Made by a program: the position numbers and the translations under genes
Notes under the pieces: model-generated
What the model was told of the DNA's origin: nothing
The model's input: the letters and a program-made list of their open reading frames with translations, nothing else
The model's database searches: none
In this document: positions 1 to 7,231 of the stretch, piece by piece
How positions within the stretch are numbered: position 1 is the first letter of the stretch
Layout of the letters: each line of letters opens with the position of its first letter
Assembly (NCBI RefSeq): GCF_010550245.1
Contig: NZ_JAAGLU010000020.1
Coordinates: forward strand, 124,001-188,000
DNA: 64,000 bases
From: Streptomyces sp. SID12501
Lineage (GTDB): Bacteria; Actinomycetota; Actinomycetes; Streptomycetales; Streptomycetaceae
Reading direction: 5' to 3'

Positions 1-1
1 C

Positions 2-1069
2 TTCCAGCCCGCCGCGAGCCGCGCGGACGGCCTCCAGCACCTGGTCGTCTTCCCGATGTACACGCAGAACGGCAACCCCGACCGCAACCTCGAAGCGGTT
101 GTCCTGCGCATGGTCTGGCCCGACTGGCTGGCCGAGCTGGAGCGCACGCGCTACGACAATCCGCTGTTCTGCGGCATCACCTTCGAGGACTTCACGGCCG
201 GGTACGACACCAACTCGGCCGTCCTCTTCCCGGAGACCATCGCCGTGCGTGAGGCGCCGGAACGATTCACCTGGGGCGGCATCTTCTGCGACCGCGAGGC
301 CGCCCGCTTCCGCCGTGTCACCGACGCCGCCGTCGACATCCTCGGCCTCGAACTGCCCGCGGACGTCGCCGCGATGGTCCACGACCAGAAGCGCTGCGAG
401 GAGGCGTTCGTCCTGTGGGACATGGTCCACGACCGCACCCACAGCCACGGCGACCTGCCCTTCGACCCCTTCATGATCAAGCAGCGCCAGCCGTTCTGGA
501 TGTACGGCCTGGAGGAGCTGCGCTGCGACCTCACCGCCTTCAAGGAGGCCGTGAAGCTGGAGGCGGAAGGCGTTCCGCAGGCCCGTGACGTGCAGTTCGC
601 GGTGCTGTTCGACCGGATGTTCCGCTTCCCGGTCACCGGCGAGCGCGTCCGCAACTACGACGGCCTCGGCGGGCAGCTGCTCTTCGCGTACCTGCACCAG
701 CACGACGTGATCCGCTGGACCGACAACACGCTGCACATCGACTGGCAGCGGGCCCCGCAGGTCACCAACCAGCTCTGCGCCGAGATCGAGACCCTGTACC
801 GCGAGGGCATCAACCGGCCCAAGCTCGTCCACTGGTTCAAGGCGTACGAGCTGGTCGCCGGCCATCTCGCCCCGCACCCGGGCTCCCGCTGGGCCAAGGG
901 CCCCGACGCCCTGGACCTGAGCCAGCCGCCGCGCAAGCTCGTGGACGACGTGCTTCCGGACGAGTTTCCGCTGAGCATGTTCTATGAGGCACTCTCCAAG
1001 AAGCTGAAGAGCGTGATCGCCTCCACCAGGGGGATCACCGCGGAGAGCGCCGAGCGGATCGCCGCGTGA
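2..1069 (+). CDS. DUF6421-like protein (5' partial)
   Basis: The reading frame is open from base 2 to the stop at 1067-1069, so the true start lies upstream and 355 residues are visible. The protein is soluble-looking, with no signal peptide or membrane segment in the visible part. It resembles the Streptomyces DUF6421 family, which has no assigned function; that match is from memory of the family and not from a search. An ATG at 56 gives a shorter frame, but in-frame codons upstream continue the same protein-like sequence (FQPAASRADGLQHLVVFPMY), so 56 is probably not the start. It is followed immediately by a short-chain dehydrogenase and a threonine aldolase in the same direction with overlapping ends, which suggests one operon. 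The function cannot be inferred further. Confidence 0.7.
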   Translation, partial: FQPAASRADGLQHLVVFPMYTQNGNPDRNLEAVVLRMVWPDWLAELERTRYDNPLFCGITFEDFTAGYDTNSAVLFPETIAVREAPERFTWGGIFCDREAARFRRVTDAAVDILGLELPADVAAMVHDQKRCEEAFVLWDMVHDRTHSHGDLPFDPFMIKQRQPFWMYGLEELRCDLTAFKEAVKLEAEGVPQARDVQFAVLFDRMFRFPVTGERVRNYDGLGGQLLFAYLHQHDVIRWTDNTLHIDWQRAPQVTNQLCAEIETLYREGINRPKLVHWFKAYELVAGHLAPHPGSRWAKGPDALDLSQPPRKLVDDVLPDEFPLSMFYEALSKKLKSVIASTRGITAESAERIAA

Positions 1070-1110
1070 GCGACCGTGCCACCGAAAACACTGCTCAGGA
1101 GGCGATGAAC

Positions 1111-1866
1111 ATGCGGAACGGTTCTCTCAGCGGTGCGGTGATCGCGGTCGCGGGCGCCGGCGGCCCGGCCGGCCGGGCCACGCTGCTCAGGCTCGCCGAG
1201 TCGGGCGCGACCGTCGTCGGCTCGGACAACGACCCGGAGCGGCTCGCGGAGGCCGTGGACGCGGCGAGCTACGCGTACGGCGGTGCCACCGTCGTCGGCG
1301 ACACCGTCGACCTGCTCGATCTCCAGTCGACCCGGGACTGGGCCACCCGTATCGAGAAGGACTTCGGGCGCGTCGACGGCCTGGTCCACCTCGTGGGCGG
1401 CTGGCGCGGCAGCGAGACCTTCACCAAGACGGTCCTCGACGACTGGGACCTGCTGGAACTGCTGCTCATCCGCACCGTGCAGCACACCTCCCTCGCCTTC
1501 CATGAGGCGCTCCAGCGCAGCGACCGCGGCCGGTACGTCCTGACCAGCGCCGCCGGTGCGAGCAGCCCCACCGCGGGCAACGCCGCGTACGCAGCCGCCA
1601 AGGCCGCCGCCGAGGCGTGGACGCTCGCCATGGCCGACTACTTCCGCAAGGCCGGGGCGGCCGAGGGCGCCGAGGGGCCGACATCGGCGGCTGCGATCCT
1701 GGTCGTGAAGGCGTTGGTGCACGACGCGATGCGCGCGGAGCGGCCCAACGCGAAGTTCGCGGGCTTCACCGACGTCAAGGAGCTGGCCGAGGCCATCGTC
1801 GGCGTCTGGGAGCGGCCCGCCGCCGAAGTGAACGGGAAACGTCTGTGGCTGACCGAGAAGCCGTGA
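1111..1866 (+). CDS. SDR family oxidoreductase
   Basis: This 251-residue protein is a short-chain dehydrogenase/reductase. An N-terminal Rossmann segment (about residues 9-22, AVIAVAGAGGPAGRA) should bind NAD(P), a variant of the usual TGxxxGxG. The catalytic pair is Tyr160 and Lys164 in YAAAK, with Ser146 of LTSAAG in the usual serine position. ATG 1111 was chosen because an AGGAGG box (1097-1102) sits eight bases upstream; GTG 1066, overlapping the previous stop, would add 15 residues and has no comparable box. The stop overlaps the GTG start of the aldolase gene, implying translational coupling. The substrate is unknown; the aldolase neighbour hints at beta-hydroxy amino acid metabolism, but this is inference. 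Confidence 0.85.
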   Translation: MRNGSLSGAVIAVAGAGGPAGRATLLRLAESGATVVGSDNDPERLAEAVDAASYAYGGATVVGDTVDLLDLQSTRDWATRIEKDFGRVDGLVHLVGGWRGSETFTKTVLDDWDLLELLLIRTVQHTSLAFHEALQRSDRGRYVLTSAAGASSPTAGNAAYAAAKAAAEAWTLAMADYFRKAGAAEGAEGPTSAAAILVVKALVHDAMRAERPNAKFAGFTDVKELAEAIVGVWERPAAEVNGKRLWLTEKP

Positions 1867-2933
1867 ACCCTCCGAGGACCGACGCACGCCGTCATCACGA
1901 CCCGGAGGCCCGAGGCTTCGCCAGTGACAACTACGCGGGGGTCCACCCCGAGGTGCTCGCCGCGCTGGCCCTGGCCAATGGTGGGCACCAGGTCGCGTAC
2001 GGCGAGGACGACTACACGGAGAACCTCCAGCGGCTCGTCCGCAGCCACTTCGGGGCCACGGCGGAGGCGTTCCCCGTCTTCAACGGCACCGGGGCGAACG
2101 TCGTCGCACTCCAGGCGGTCACCGACCGCTGGGGCGCCGTGATCTGCGCCGAGAGCGCGCACATCAACGTCGACGAGGGCGGTGCCCCCGAACGCATGGG
2201 CGGCCTCAAGCTGCTCACGGTGCCCACACCCGACGGCAAGCTGACCCCCGACCTGATCGACCGGCAGGCGTACGGCTGGGACGACGAGCACCGCGCGATG
2301 CCGCAGGTCGTCTCGATCACCCAGAGCACGGAACTGGGCACCCTCTACACCCCGGACGAGATCCGCGCGATCTGCGACCACGCCCACGCGCACGGCATGA
2401 AGGTCCACCTGGACGGCTCCCGCATAGCCAACGCGGCTGCCTCGCTCGACGTCCCGATGCGGACGTTCACCAACGCGGCCGGCGTCGACATCCTCTCCCT
2501 CGGCGCGACGAAGAACGGTGCGCTGTTCGGCGAGGCGGTCGTCGTCATCGACCAGGACGCCGTCAGCCACATGAAGCATCTGCGGAAGCTGTCCATGCAG
2601 CTCGCCTCCAAGATGCGCTTCGTCTCGGTGCAGTTGGAGGCGCTGCTCGCCAAGGACCTGTGGCTGCGCAACGCCCGCCACTCCAACGCGATGGCGCAGC
2701 GACTGGCCGAGGGCGTACGGGCCGTGCACGGGGTCGAGATCCTCTACCCGGTCCAGGCGAACGCGGTCTTCGCCCGCCTTCCGCACGACGTGAGCGAACG
2801 CCTGCAGAAGCGCTTCCGCTTCTACTTCTGGGACGAGACCGCGGGCGACGTCCGGTGGATGTGCGCGTTCGACACGACCGAGGACGACGTCGACGCGTTC
2901 GTGGCGGCGCTGAAGGAGGAGATGGCGCGCTAG
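1863..2933 (+). CDS. Threonine aldolase-type PLP enzyme
   Basis: This 356-residue fold-type I PLP enzyme belongs to the beta-eliminating lyase/low-specificity threonine aldolase family, which splits L-threonine or similar beta-hydroxy amino acids to glycine and an aldehyde. Visible marks are SDNYAGVHPEVL near the N-terminus (residues 21-32), the HLDGSR motif with Asp184 that contacts the PLP ring nitrogen, and the Schiff-base lysine Lys217 in SLGATKNG. Length matches the family. The GTG start at 1863 overlaps the stop of the SDR gene (GTGA), so it is probably translated by coupling. A tryptophanase-like or other beta-lyase activity cannot be excluded from sequence alone. Confidence 0.88.
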   Translation: MNPPRTDARRHHDPEARGFASDNYAGVHPEVLAALALANGGHQVAYGEDDYTENLQRLVRSHFGATAEAFPVFNGTGANVVALQAVTDRWGAVICAESAHINVDEGGAPERMGGLKLLTVPTPDGKLTPDLIDRQAYGWDDEHRAMPQVVSITQSTELGTLYTPDEIRAICDHAHAHGMKVHLDGSRIANAAASLDVPMRTFTNAAGVDILSLGATKNGALFGEAVVVIDQDAVSHMKHLRKLSMQLASKMRFVSVQLEALLAKDLWLRNARHSNAMAQRLAEGVRAVHGVEILYPVQANAVFARLPHDVSERLQKRFRFYFWDETAGDVRWMCAFDTTEDDVDAFVAALKEEMAR

Positions 2934-2975
2934 CACTCTCCTCGATGCATAGATATGCGGTCACCTGAAAAGTCA

Positions 2976-3005
2976 TTGACTGTTGGGTGATCGCTTTTCT
3001 ATGCT
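2976..3005 (+). promoter_or_regulatory. Sigma-70 type promoter, probably leaderless
   Basis: TTGACT (2976-2981) and TATGCT (3000-3005) are separated by 18 bases and fit a vegetative (HrdB-type) promoter. The expected transcription start is about 3011-3013, directly at the ATG at 3014, and no ribosome binding site precedes that ATG. The transcript is therefore predicted to be leaderless, which is common in Streptomyces. Confidence 0.6.
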
Positions 3006-3013
3006 CTGGGCTC

Positions 3014-3607
3014 ATGGAGCTGATCCAGAACAACCCCGACCTGTCCGCGTATCTGGCGGCCGACGAGGTCATCGACCATCATCACCCGCTCGTGCGGGAG
3101 ACTGCCGCGCGGCTCGCCAAGGGAGCGGCCGACTCGTATGCCTATGCGCGGGCGGCGTACGAGTTCGTGCGCGACGCCATCCCGCACTCCGCCGACAGCG
3201 GTGACCCGCGGGTCACCTGGCGGGCCTCCGCCGTCCTGGAGCAGCGCACCGGCATCTGTCACGCCAAGGCCCACGCGCTGACCGCTCTGCTGCGCGCCGA
3301 GGACATCCCCACGGGGCTGTGCTACCAGCGGCTGGCGGGCGACGGCGGGGGAGGGCACGTCGTGCACGGCCTGGTCGCCGTACGGTTCAACGGCGCCTGG
3401 CACCGTCAGGACCCGCGGGGCAACAAGGCGGGCGTGGATGCGCAGTTCTCTCTCGACGGTGAGCGGCTGGCGTGGATTCCGGACGTGAAGTCCAATGAGA
3501 TGGACTATCCAGTACTGTACGCTGAACCTCATCCGGTCGTGCTGGACGTGCTGAAGGCCGCGCCCGACAGGCCGTTTCTCTGGAAGACGCTCCCCACCGC
3601 ACTCTGA
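3014..3607 (+). CDS. Transglutaminase-like protein
   Basis: This 197-residue cytosolic protein carries the transglutaminase/protease-like triad: Cys82 in RTGICHAKAH, His118 in HVVHGL and Asp133 in RQDPRGN. The order and spacing match the compact bacterial transglutaminase-like domain family, whose members act as peptidases or amidases or are of unknown activity. ATG 3014 was chosen because a promoter ends seven to eight bases upstream; an in-frame ATG at 2987 lies inside that promoter and is unlikely. The next gene starts eight bases after the stop, so the two are probably cotranscribed. The substrate is unknown. Confidence 0.8.
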   Translation: MELIQNNPDLSAYLAADEVIDHHHPLVRETAARLAKGAADSYAYARAAYEFVRDAIPHSADSGDPRVTWRASAVLEQRTGICHAKAHALTALLRAEDIPTGLCYQRLAGDGGGGHVVHGLVAVRFNGAWHRQDPRGNKAGVDAQFSLDGERLAWIPDVKSNEMDYPVLYAEPHPVVLDVLKAAPDRPFLWKTLPTAL

Positions 3608-3615
3608 GGCAGGCG

Positions 3616-4299
3616 ATGACACTCACCCTGACCGTGTCCGACGAGGTGCGCACGCTCGCGCCCGGCTTCACCCACGTCGCGATCGAGGCGCACGGTCTCG
3701 TCAACGGGCCCAGCACCGAAGCCAGTTCGGCACTCCTTGACGATGCGGCCCGTCGGCTCGTCGCACGCCTGGATGGCCGGGCCCCGCACGAGGACCCGCA
3801 CATGGTCGCCTGGCGGGACACGTACACGGCGTTCGGCTCCAAGCCGTCGCGCACCCGCAACTCGGCCGAGGCGCTCGCGAAGAGGGCTCTGACGGATGCC
3901 GGCCTGCCCCGCATCAACGTCCTGGTCGACCTCTACAACGCGATCAGCGTGGCGCACCTGGTCCCGGTCGGCGGCGAGGACCTCGACCGCGTCCAGGGCG
4001 GGATGCGGCTCGTGCGTGCCACCGGCGCCGAGGACTTCGTGACCGTGGCCGGGGGCGAGGAGACCGTCGAGCACCCCGACGCCGGTGAGGTCGTGTGGTG
4101 CGACGACGCGGGCGTGACGTGCCGCCGCTGGAACTGGCGCCAGGGCCCGCGCACGAGGCTCACCGAGGAGTCCACGTCCGCGATCTTCCTCCTGGAATGC
4201 CTGTCCCCGATGACGGCCGCGGAAGCGGAGGCGGCCGGCGCGGAACTCGCCGAACTGCTGGAGAAGTTCAGCCCGGGTGCAGAGATCACGATCAGGTGA
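3616..4299 (+). CDS. B3/B4 tRNA-binding domain protein
   Basis: This 227-residue protein resembles the stand-alone B3/B4 domain found in the beta subunit of phenylalanyl-tRNA synthetase, where it takes part in editing mischarged tRNA. The central stretch LPRINVLVDLYNAISVAHLVPVGG (residues 98-121, interrupted here for reading) carries the typical VDxxNxxSxxxxxPxGG pattern, and SKPSRTRNSAEAL precedes it. No synthetase catalytic domain is present. It follows the transglutaminase-like gene by eight bases and probably shares its transcript. The usual inference is a role in trans-editing of tRNA or in free amino acid recognition, but stand-alone members are poorly characterised. Confidence 0.8.
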   Translation: MTLTLTVSDEVRTLAPGFTHVAIEAHGLVNGPSTEASSALLDDAARRLVARLDGRAPHEDPHMVAWRDTYTAFGSKPSRTRNSAEALAKRALTDAGLPRINVLVDLYNAISVAHLVPVGGEDLDRVQGGMRLVRATGAEDFVTVAGGEETVEHPDAGEVVWCDDAGVTCRRWNWRQGPRTRLTEESTSAIFLLECLSPMTAAEAEAAGAELAELLEKFSPGAEITIR

Positions 4300-4306
4300 G
4301 CGCCCC

Positions 4307-4377
4307 ATAGGGGCGCGGGGCTGTATTCGATCTGCGGCTCCGCCGCGTGGGCGCGACAAGCCCCCACCGGCCCGCAG
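4307..4377. repeat. Dispersed GC-rich intergenic repeat, copy A
   Basis: About 70 bases starting just after the upstream stop codon are nearly identical to 53692-53759. Shared blocks are ATAGGGGCGCGGGGCTGT, then TGCGGCTCCGCCGCG and TGGGCGCGACAAGCC. The centre folds as a GCGGC-TCC-GCCGC hairpin, and the outer GGGGCT and AGCCCC can pair around it. It lies between two convergent genes, which suits a bidirectional transcription terminator or a mobile palindromic repeat. There is no open frame of its own. Confidence 0.75.
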
Positions 4378-4385
4378 CAAACGAA

Positions 4386-5138
4386 CTACCTGCCCGCACT
4401 TCCCCCGGGGGGCTGCGCCTCGGTCTCCCGAACCTCTTCCGGCGTAGGGGCCGTCCCACCGAGGTGCGCCGGCATCCACCAGGTGTCGTCCGGCCCTTGG
4501 GGGTGAACCGGGTACGCCCGCTGAGCCGCCTCCAGAAGCTCATTCACGCGCTCACGCACCTGCCGCGTGAGCGCACCGGCGTACTTGTCGCGGGACGCCT
4601 CGATGGCTTCGCCGACCCGGATCGTGACCGGGATGTGGCTGCGCTTGAAGTTGCGCGGATGCCCCTTGGTCCACAGGCGCTGTGTGCCCCACACGGCCAT
4701 CGGGATCAGCGGGACGCCCGCCTCCTGGGCCATCCGCGCGGCGCCGGACTTGAAGCTCTTCAGCGTGAACGACTGCGAGATCGTGGCCTCGGGGAAGACG
4801 CCGACGATCTCGCCGGAGCGCAGCGCGTCCAGAGCGTGCGCGTATGCCGCCTCGCCGTTCTTGCGGTCCACCGGGATGTGCTTCATGCTGCGCATCAGCG
4901 GGCCGGAGACCTTGTGCCGGAACACCGACTCCTTGGCCATGAAACGCACCAGACGCTTCTGCGGGAGAGCCGCGAGACCGTCGAAGATGAAGTCCAGGTA
5001 GCCGATGTGGTTGCTCACCAGCACCGCACCGCCCGAGCGCGGGATGTTCTCCGATCCCTTGAGGTCGATCTTCAGGTCCCAGGCCTTGAACAATGTCTGG
5101 GCGAGACCGATGACGGGACGGTAGACAAGCTCAGCCAT
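4386..5138 (-). CDS. plsC: 1-acyl-sn-glycerol-3-phosphate acyltransferase
   Basis: This 250-residue protein is a PlsC-type acyltransferase that adds an acyl chain to lysophosphatidate at the inner membrane in phospholipid synthesis. The catalytic HX4D motif is His44-Asp49 (SNHIGYLD), followed by the KRLVRFMAKESVF block, a glycerophosphate-binding segment GVFPEATIS (the usual EGTRS position) and VPLIPMAVWGT. Length is typical. ATG 5138 was chosen because the catalytic core begins soon after; the ribosome site is weak (GAAGGG, about 12 bases upstream). An imperfect palindrome lies about 55-75 bases upstream of the start and may bind a lipid-responsive regulator. Several PlsC paralogues exist in Streptomyces, so the exact acyl acceptor is uncertain. 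Confidence 0.88.
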   Translation of the reverse strand: MAELVYRPVIGLAQTLFKAWDLKIDLKGSENIPRSGGAVLVSNHIGYLDFIFDGLAALPQKRLVRFMAKESVFRHKVSGPLMRSMKHIPVDRKNGEAAYAHALDALRSGEIVGVFPEATISQSFTLKSFKSGAARMAQEAGVPLIPMAVWGTQRLWTKGHPRNFKRSHIPVTIRVGEAIEASRDKYAGALTRQVRERVNELLEAAQRAYPVHPQGPDDTWWMPAHLGGTAPTPEEVRETEAQPPGGSAGR

Positions 5139-5191
5139 GGACGGGGATGACCCTTCTCTCTGCTCTCCCTGGGAAGGCGGTTCCCGGCGGG

Positions 5192-5211
5192 AAGTTACGC
5201 AGCCGTAGGTT
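5192..5211. promoter_or_regulatory. Imperfect palindrome upstream of plsC
   Basis: AAGTTACG (5192-5199) and CGTAGGTT (5204-5211) are inverted around CAGC with six of eight arm positions matching. The site lies about 55-75 bases upstream of the plsC start. The AAnnTACG half-site layout suits a TetR-family operator of the sort found before lipid-metabolism genes; no regulator gene is adjacent, so this is a candidate only. Confidence 0.4.
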
Positions 5212-5328
5212 TTACAGCTTTGCGCAGATCGTGCCCCAAGAACGGACGAGTGGCCAGCCCTCGTGCCAGTGCCGGGCGAGATAATCGTCACGTAACCCCT
5301 TGATCCACCTCGGGCTTTTAAACCGCCT

Positions 5329-5745
5329 TTACTCCGCGCGTACCGTCACCCGTCGTACGACGAGGTACATCTCGCACCCCAGGCAGTACCCGAACGCCGC
5401 GTTCAAAAACGCCGCCGCCAGAGCCGCGCCGGTCGCCGCGAGCCCCAGCCACTCCACACCCAGCGCGTACCCGGCGAGCCCCACGCCCGCGAAGACGAGT
5501 CCGACCGCCTGCGCGAACCGCGGCGGTTCGGGCGCCTCGAACTCCGTCGGCGGGCCGAGCCGCGGACGGACGGCCTTGCGGAACAGCAAGCCGTACGGGG
5601 AGCGGCCGACCCCGCCCGCCGCGCCCAGCGCGAACGCCAGCGTCTGCCAGGCCAGCAGCCATGCGCTCCCGGTGACCAGCACGACCGCCAGCACGACGGT
5701 CGTCACGGCCGCCCCGAAACGCGGCCCCCTCACATCGATGTCCAT
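5329..5745 (-). CDS. DUF4395 integral membrane protein
   Basis: This 138-residue protein has about four hydrophobic segments (residues roughly 12-45 as two close helices, then about 80-125) and the FGYCLGCEMY sequence near the C-terminus with two cysteines three residues apart. This matches DUF4395, a membrane family often fused to or beside thioredoxin-like proteins, suggesting a role in moving reducing equivalents across the membrane. The divergent neighbour starting at 5821 is a membrane-anchored thioredoxin-like protein, which supports that pairing. The start ATG 5745 precedes MDIDVRGPRFGA. Catalytic function has not been established for the family. Confidence 0.82.
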   Translation of the reverse strand: MDIDVRGPRFGAAVTTVVLAVVLVTGSAWLLAWQTLAFALGAAGGVGRSPYGLLFRKAVRPRLGPPTEFEAPEPPRFAQAVGLVFAGVGLAGYALGVEWLGLAATGAALAAAFLNAAFGYCLGCEMYLVVRRVTVRAE

Positions 5746-5820
5746 GAAGCGATCATTCCGCAACAGAAAGGTTTCGAGCAGGCGGGAATCTTTGCAGTCT
5801 GATGAACGCTGCAGTCGAGG

Positions 5821-6234
5821 ATGACCGGAATCGTGATGTGCGTGGCAGTGCTCGCGGCGGCGAGCGCCTTCGGAGTGCTGCATCGGCGGCGGAGCGGGAG
5901 AGTACGCGTGCGCGTGCGCGACGACGGAAAACGCCTCGGCGCAGCCGAGTTGGGCGAGAGCCTCGGCGAGCGGGCGACACTCGTCCACTTCTCCAGCGCC
6001 TTCTGCGCGCCCTGCCGGGCCACCCGCCGCGTCCTCGGCGAGGTGGCCGGCCTCGTCCCCGGCGTCACCCATGTCGAGATCGACGCCGAGGCGCATCTGG
6101 ACCTCGTACGCAGGCTCGACATCCTCAAGACGCCCACCGTGCTGGTCCTCGACGCCGACGGGCGGATCGTGCGGCGGGCGACCGGGCAGCCGCGCAAGGA
6201 AGAGGTCATCGCCGCGCTGGGGGAGGCCGTTTGA
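5821..6234 (+). CDS. Membrane-anchored thioredoxin-like protein
   Basis: This 137-residue protein has one N-terminal hydrophobic segment (residues 3-20) followed by a basic stretch RRRSGRVRVRVR and a thioredoxin fold. The redox motif is Cys62-Ala-Pro-Cys65 in SSAFCAPCRAT, and the cis-proline loop is KTPTVLVLD. The single anchor and CxxC suggest an exported thiol:disulfide oxidoreductase or thioredoxin-like reductant. It diverges from a DUF4395 gene, a family repeatedly linked to thioredoxins, so the pair may act together at the membrane. The start ATG 5821 is the first that includes the anchor. Confidence 0.85.
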   Translation: MTGIVMCVAVLAAASAFGVLHRRRSGRVRVRVRDDGKRLGAAELGESLGERATLVHFSSAFCAPCRATRRVLGEVAGLVPGVTHVEIDAEAHLDLVRRLDILKTPTVLVLDADGRIVRRATGQPRKEEVIAALGEAV

Positions 6235-6305
6235 GGCCGTCGGGGTATCCGATACCGCCGCTGATGGTGCGTTCGGTGACGCATCTCCCAGATGCCGGAA
6301 GCCAC

Positions 6306-6341
6306 TTGACTGCGCCCACCATCTATCGTCAGCCTGACCCT
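6306..6341 (+). promoter_or_regulatory. Possible leaderless promoter of the leader peptide
   Basis: TTGACT (6306-6311) is followed after 18 bases by CAGCCT (6330-6335), a weak match to the Streptomyces -10 TANNNT, and then six bases before the ATG at 6342. If used, transcription would start at the ATG itself. The geometry parallels the promoter at 2976-3005, but the -10 is poor. Confidence 0.4.
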
Positions 6342-6422
6342 ATGCCTCCGGAACTCCTTCTCCACGCGCGCGTCCATGTGGACCTCGTGCGCACCGCGAG
6401 CGCGCGCTGTCCGGGCCGTTGA
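6342..6422 (+). CDS. Putative cysteine-type leader peptide
   Basis: A 26-codon open frame, MPPELLLHARVHVDLVRTASARC ending PGR, is preceded by a possible promoter and followed 44 bases later by the flavin reductase gene. The HVDLxRxxSAxC core matches the actinobacterial putative leader peptides found upstream of sulfur-metabolism and related redox genes; these are thought to sense cysteine charging by translation-dependent attenuation. That function is established knowledge for related peptides and inference here. No alternative strong stem-loop pair was worked out in the 44-base gap, so the mechanism (attenuation or coupling) remains open. Confidence 0.65.
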   Translation: MPPELLLHARVHVDLVRTASARCPGR

Positions 6423-6466
6423 GCAGCCATCGCCCAGCTCGCCGCCTCCCGCAGAAGGACAACTCC

Positions 6467-6985
6467 ATGACGGCCACGCCCGCTCTCGGTACCCCCCAGT
6501 CCACCGTTCCCGCCTCTCCCGACCTCCTGCGCTCCGTCTTCCGGCAGCACGCGGCAGGGGTCGCGGTGATCACCGCCCGGGGGAGTGCCGGCCCTGTCGG
6601 CTTCACCGCGACCTCCCTCGCCTCCGTCTCCGCCGAGCCCCCGCTCGTCTCCTTCGGTATCAGCACCGGCGCCTCCAGCTGGCCCGCGATATCCGGCGCC
6701 GACCATGTCGGCGTCCACATACTCGGCGAGCACCAGCACGAGCTGGCCGCGACCTTCGCCCGCAGCGGCGCGGACCGGTTCGGCGTGCCCACCGCCTGGC
6801 GCGAGGGTCCCGAGGGGGTGCCCGTCCTCGACGGTGTCCTGGCGTGGCTGGTGTGCCGGACCGTCGCGCGCGTGCCGGCCGGGGACCACCGGATCGTGCT
6901 GGCCGAGGTCGTGCTGGGCGATCCCGCGGGTTCTGGACGGCCGCTTCTCTATCACCAGGGCCGCTTCAACGGGCTCCGGGACTGA
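6467..6985 (+). CDS. Flavin reductase family protein
   Basis: This 172-residue protein is a flavin reductase-like FMN-binding split-barrel enzyme. The N-terminal block has the family sequence GFTATSLASVSAEPPLVSF (about residues 45-63), which binds FMN, and the C-terminal GRPLLYHQGRFNGL is typical. Such proteins reduce FMN with NAD(P)H and supply it to partner monooxygenases, including those for sulfonates, aromatics or antibiotics. ATG 6467 has an AGAAGGA box about eight bases upstream. A cysteine-type leader peptide gene directly upstream suggests control by sulfur status. No monooxygenase gene is adjacent, so its partner is unknown. Confidence 0.88.
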   Translation: MTATPALGTPQSTVPASPDLLRSVFRQHAAGVAVITARGSAGPVGFTATSLASVSAEPPLVSFGISTGASSWPAISGADHVGVHILGEHQHELAATFARSGADRFGVPTAWREGPEGVPVLDGVLAWLVCRTVARVPAGDHRIVLAEVVLGDPAGSGRPLLYHQGRFNGLRD

Positions 6986-7110
6986 CGGACGGTGTTCGAC
7001 CGATCGGTACAATGTGATTTTGGCGATGCTGCGGGGCTGCCCGGTTCCGGTTACGCTGCGTTGCGAAGGTCACATGTCAAAGCGCTTGCTCAGTGGGCGC
7101 GAAGTGGGTC

Positions 7111-7122
7111 TACTGGCGAGTA
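7111..7122. promoter_or_regulatory. Palindrome upstream of etfBA
   Basis: TACTGGCGAGTA has matching outer arms TACT and AGTA around GGCG, about 110 bases upstream of the etfB start in a 246-base intergenic region. The shape suits a TetR-type operator; because etfBA serve acyl-CoA dehydrogenases, a regulator of fatty-acid degradation is a reasonable guess. A TAATAT box (7121-7126) overlaps its right end and could be a -10 element, so binding there would block transcription. The regulator is not in this window. Confidence 0.4.
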
Positions 7123-7231
7123 ATATTTCGTTCGGAGCGTGGGTCGCCCCCATCGGGATCTGCCGCTTTGAGGCGCCTATGCTGCCTGCAGGAAGGCAGC
7201 CCGGAACAGACGATGCAGTAGGAGAGCCGGC

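Noticed and set aside
4307..4377. Insertion sequence or MITE with target duplication
   Set aside because: No transposase, no flanking direct repeat; the sequence is better described as a dispersed palindromic repeat.
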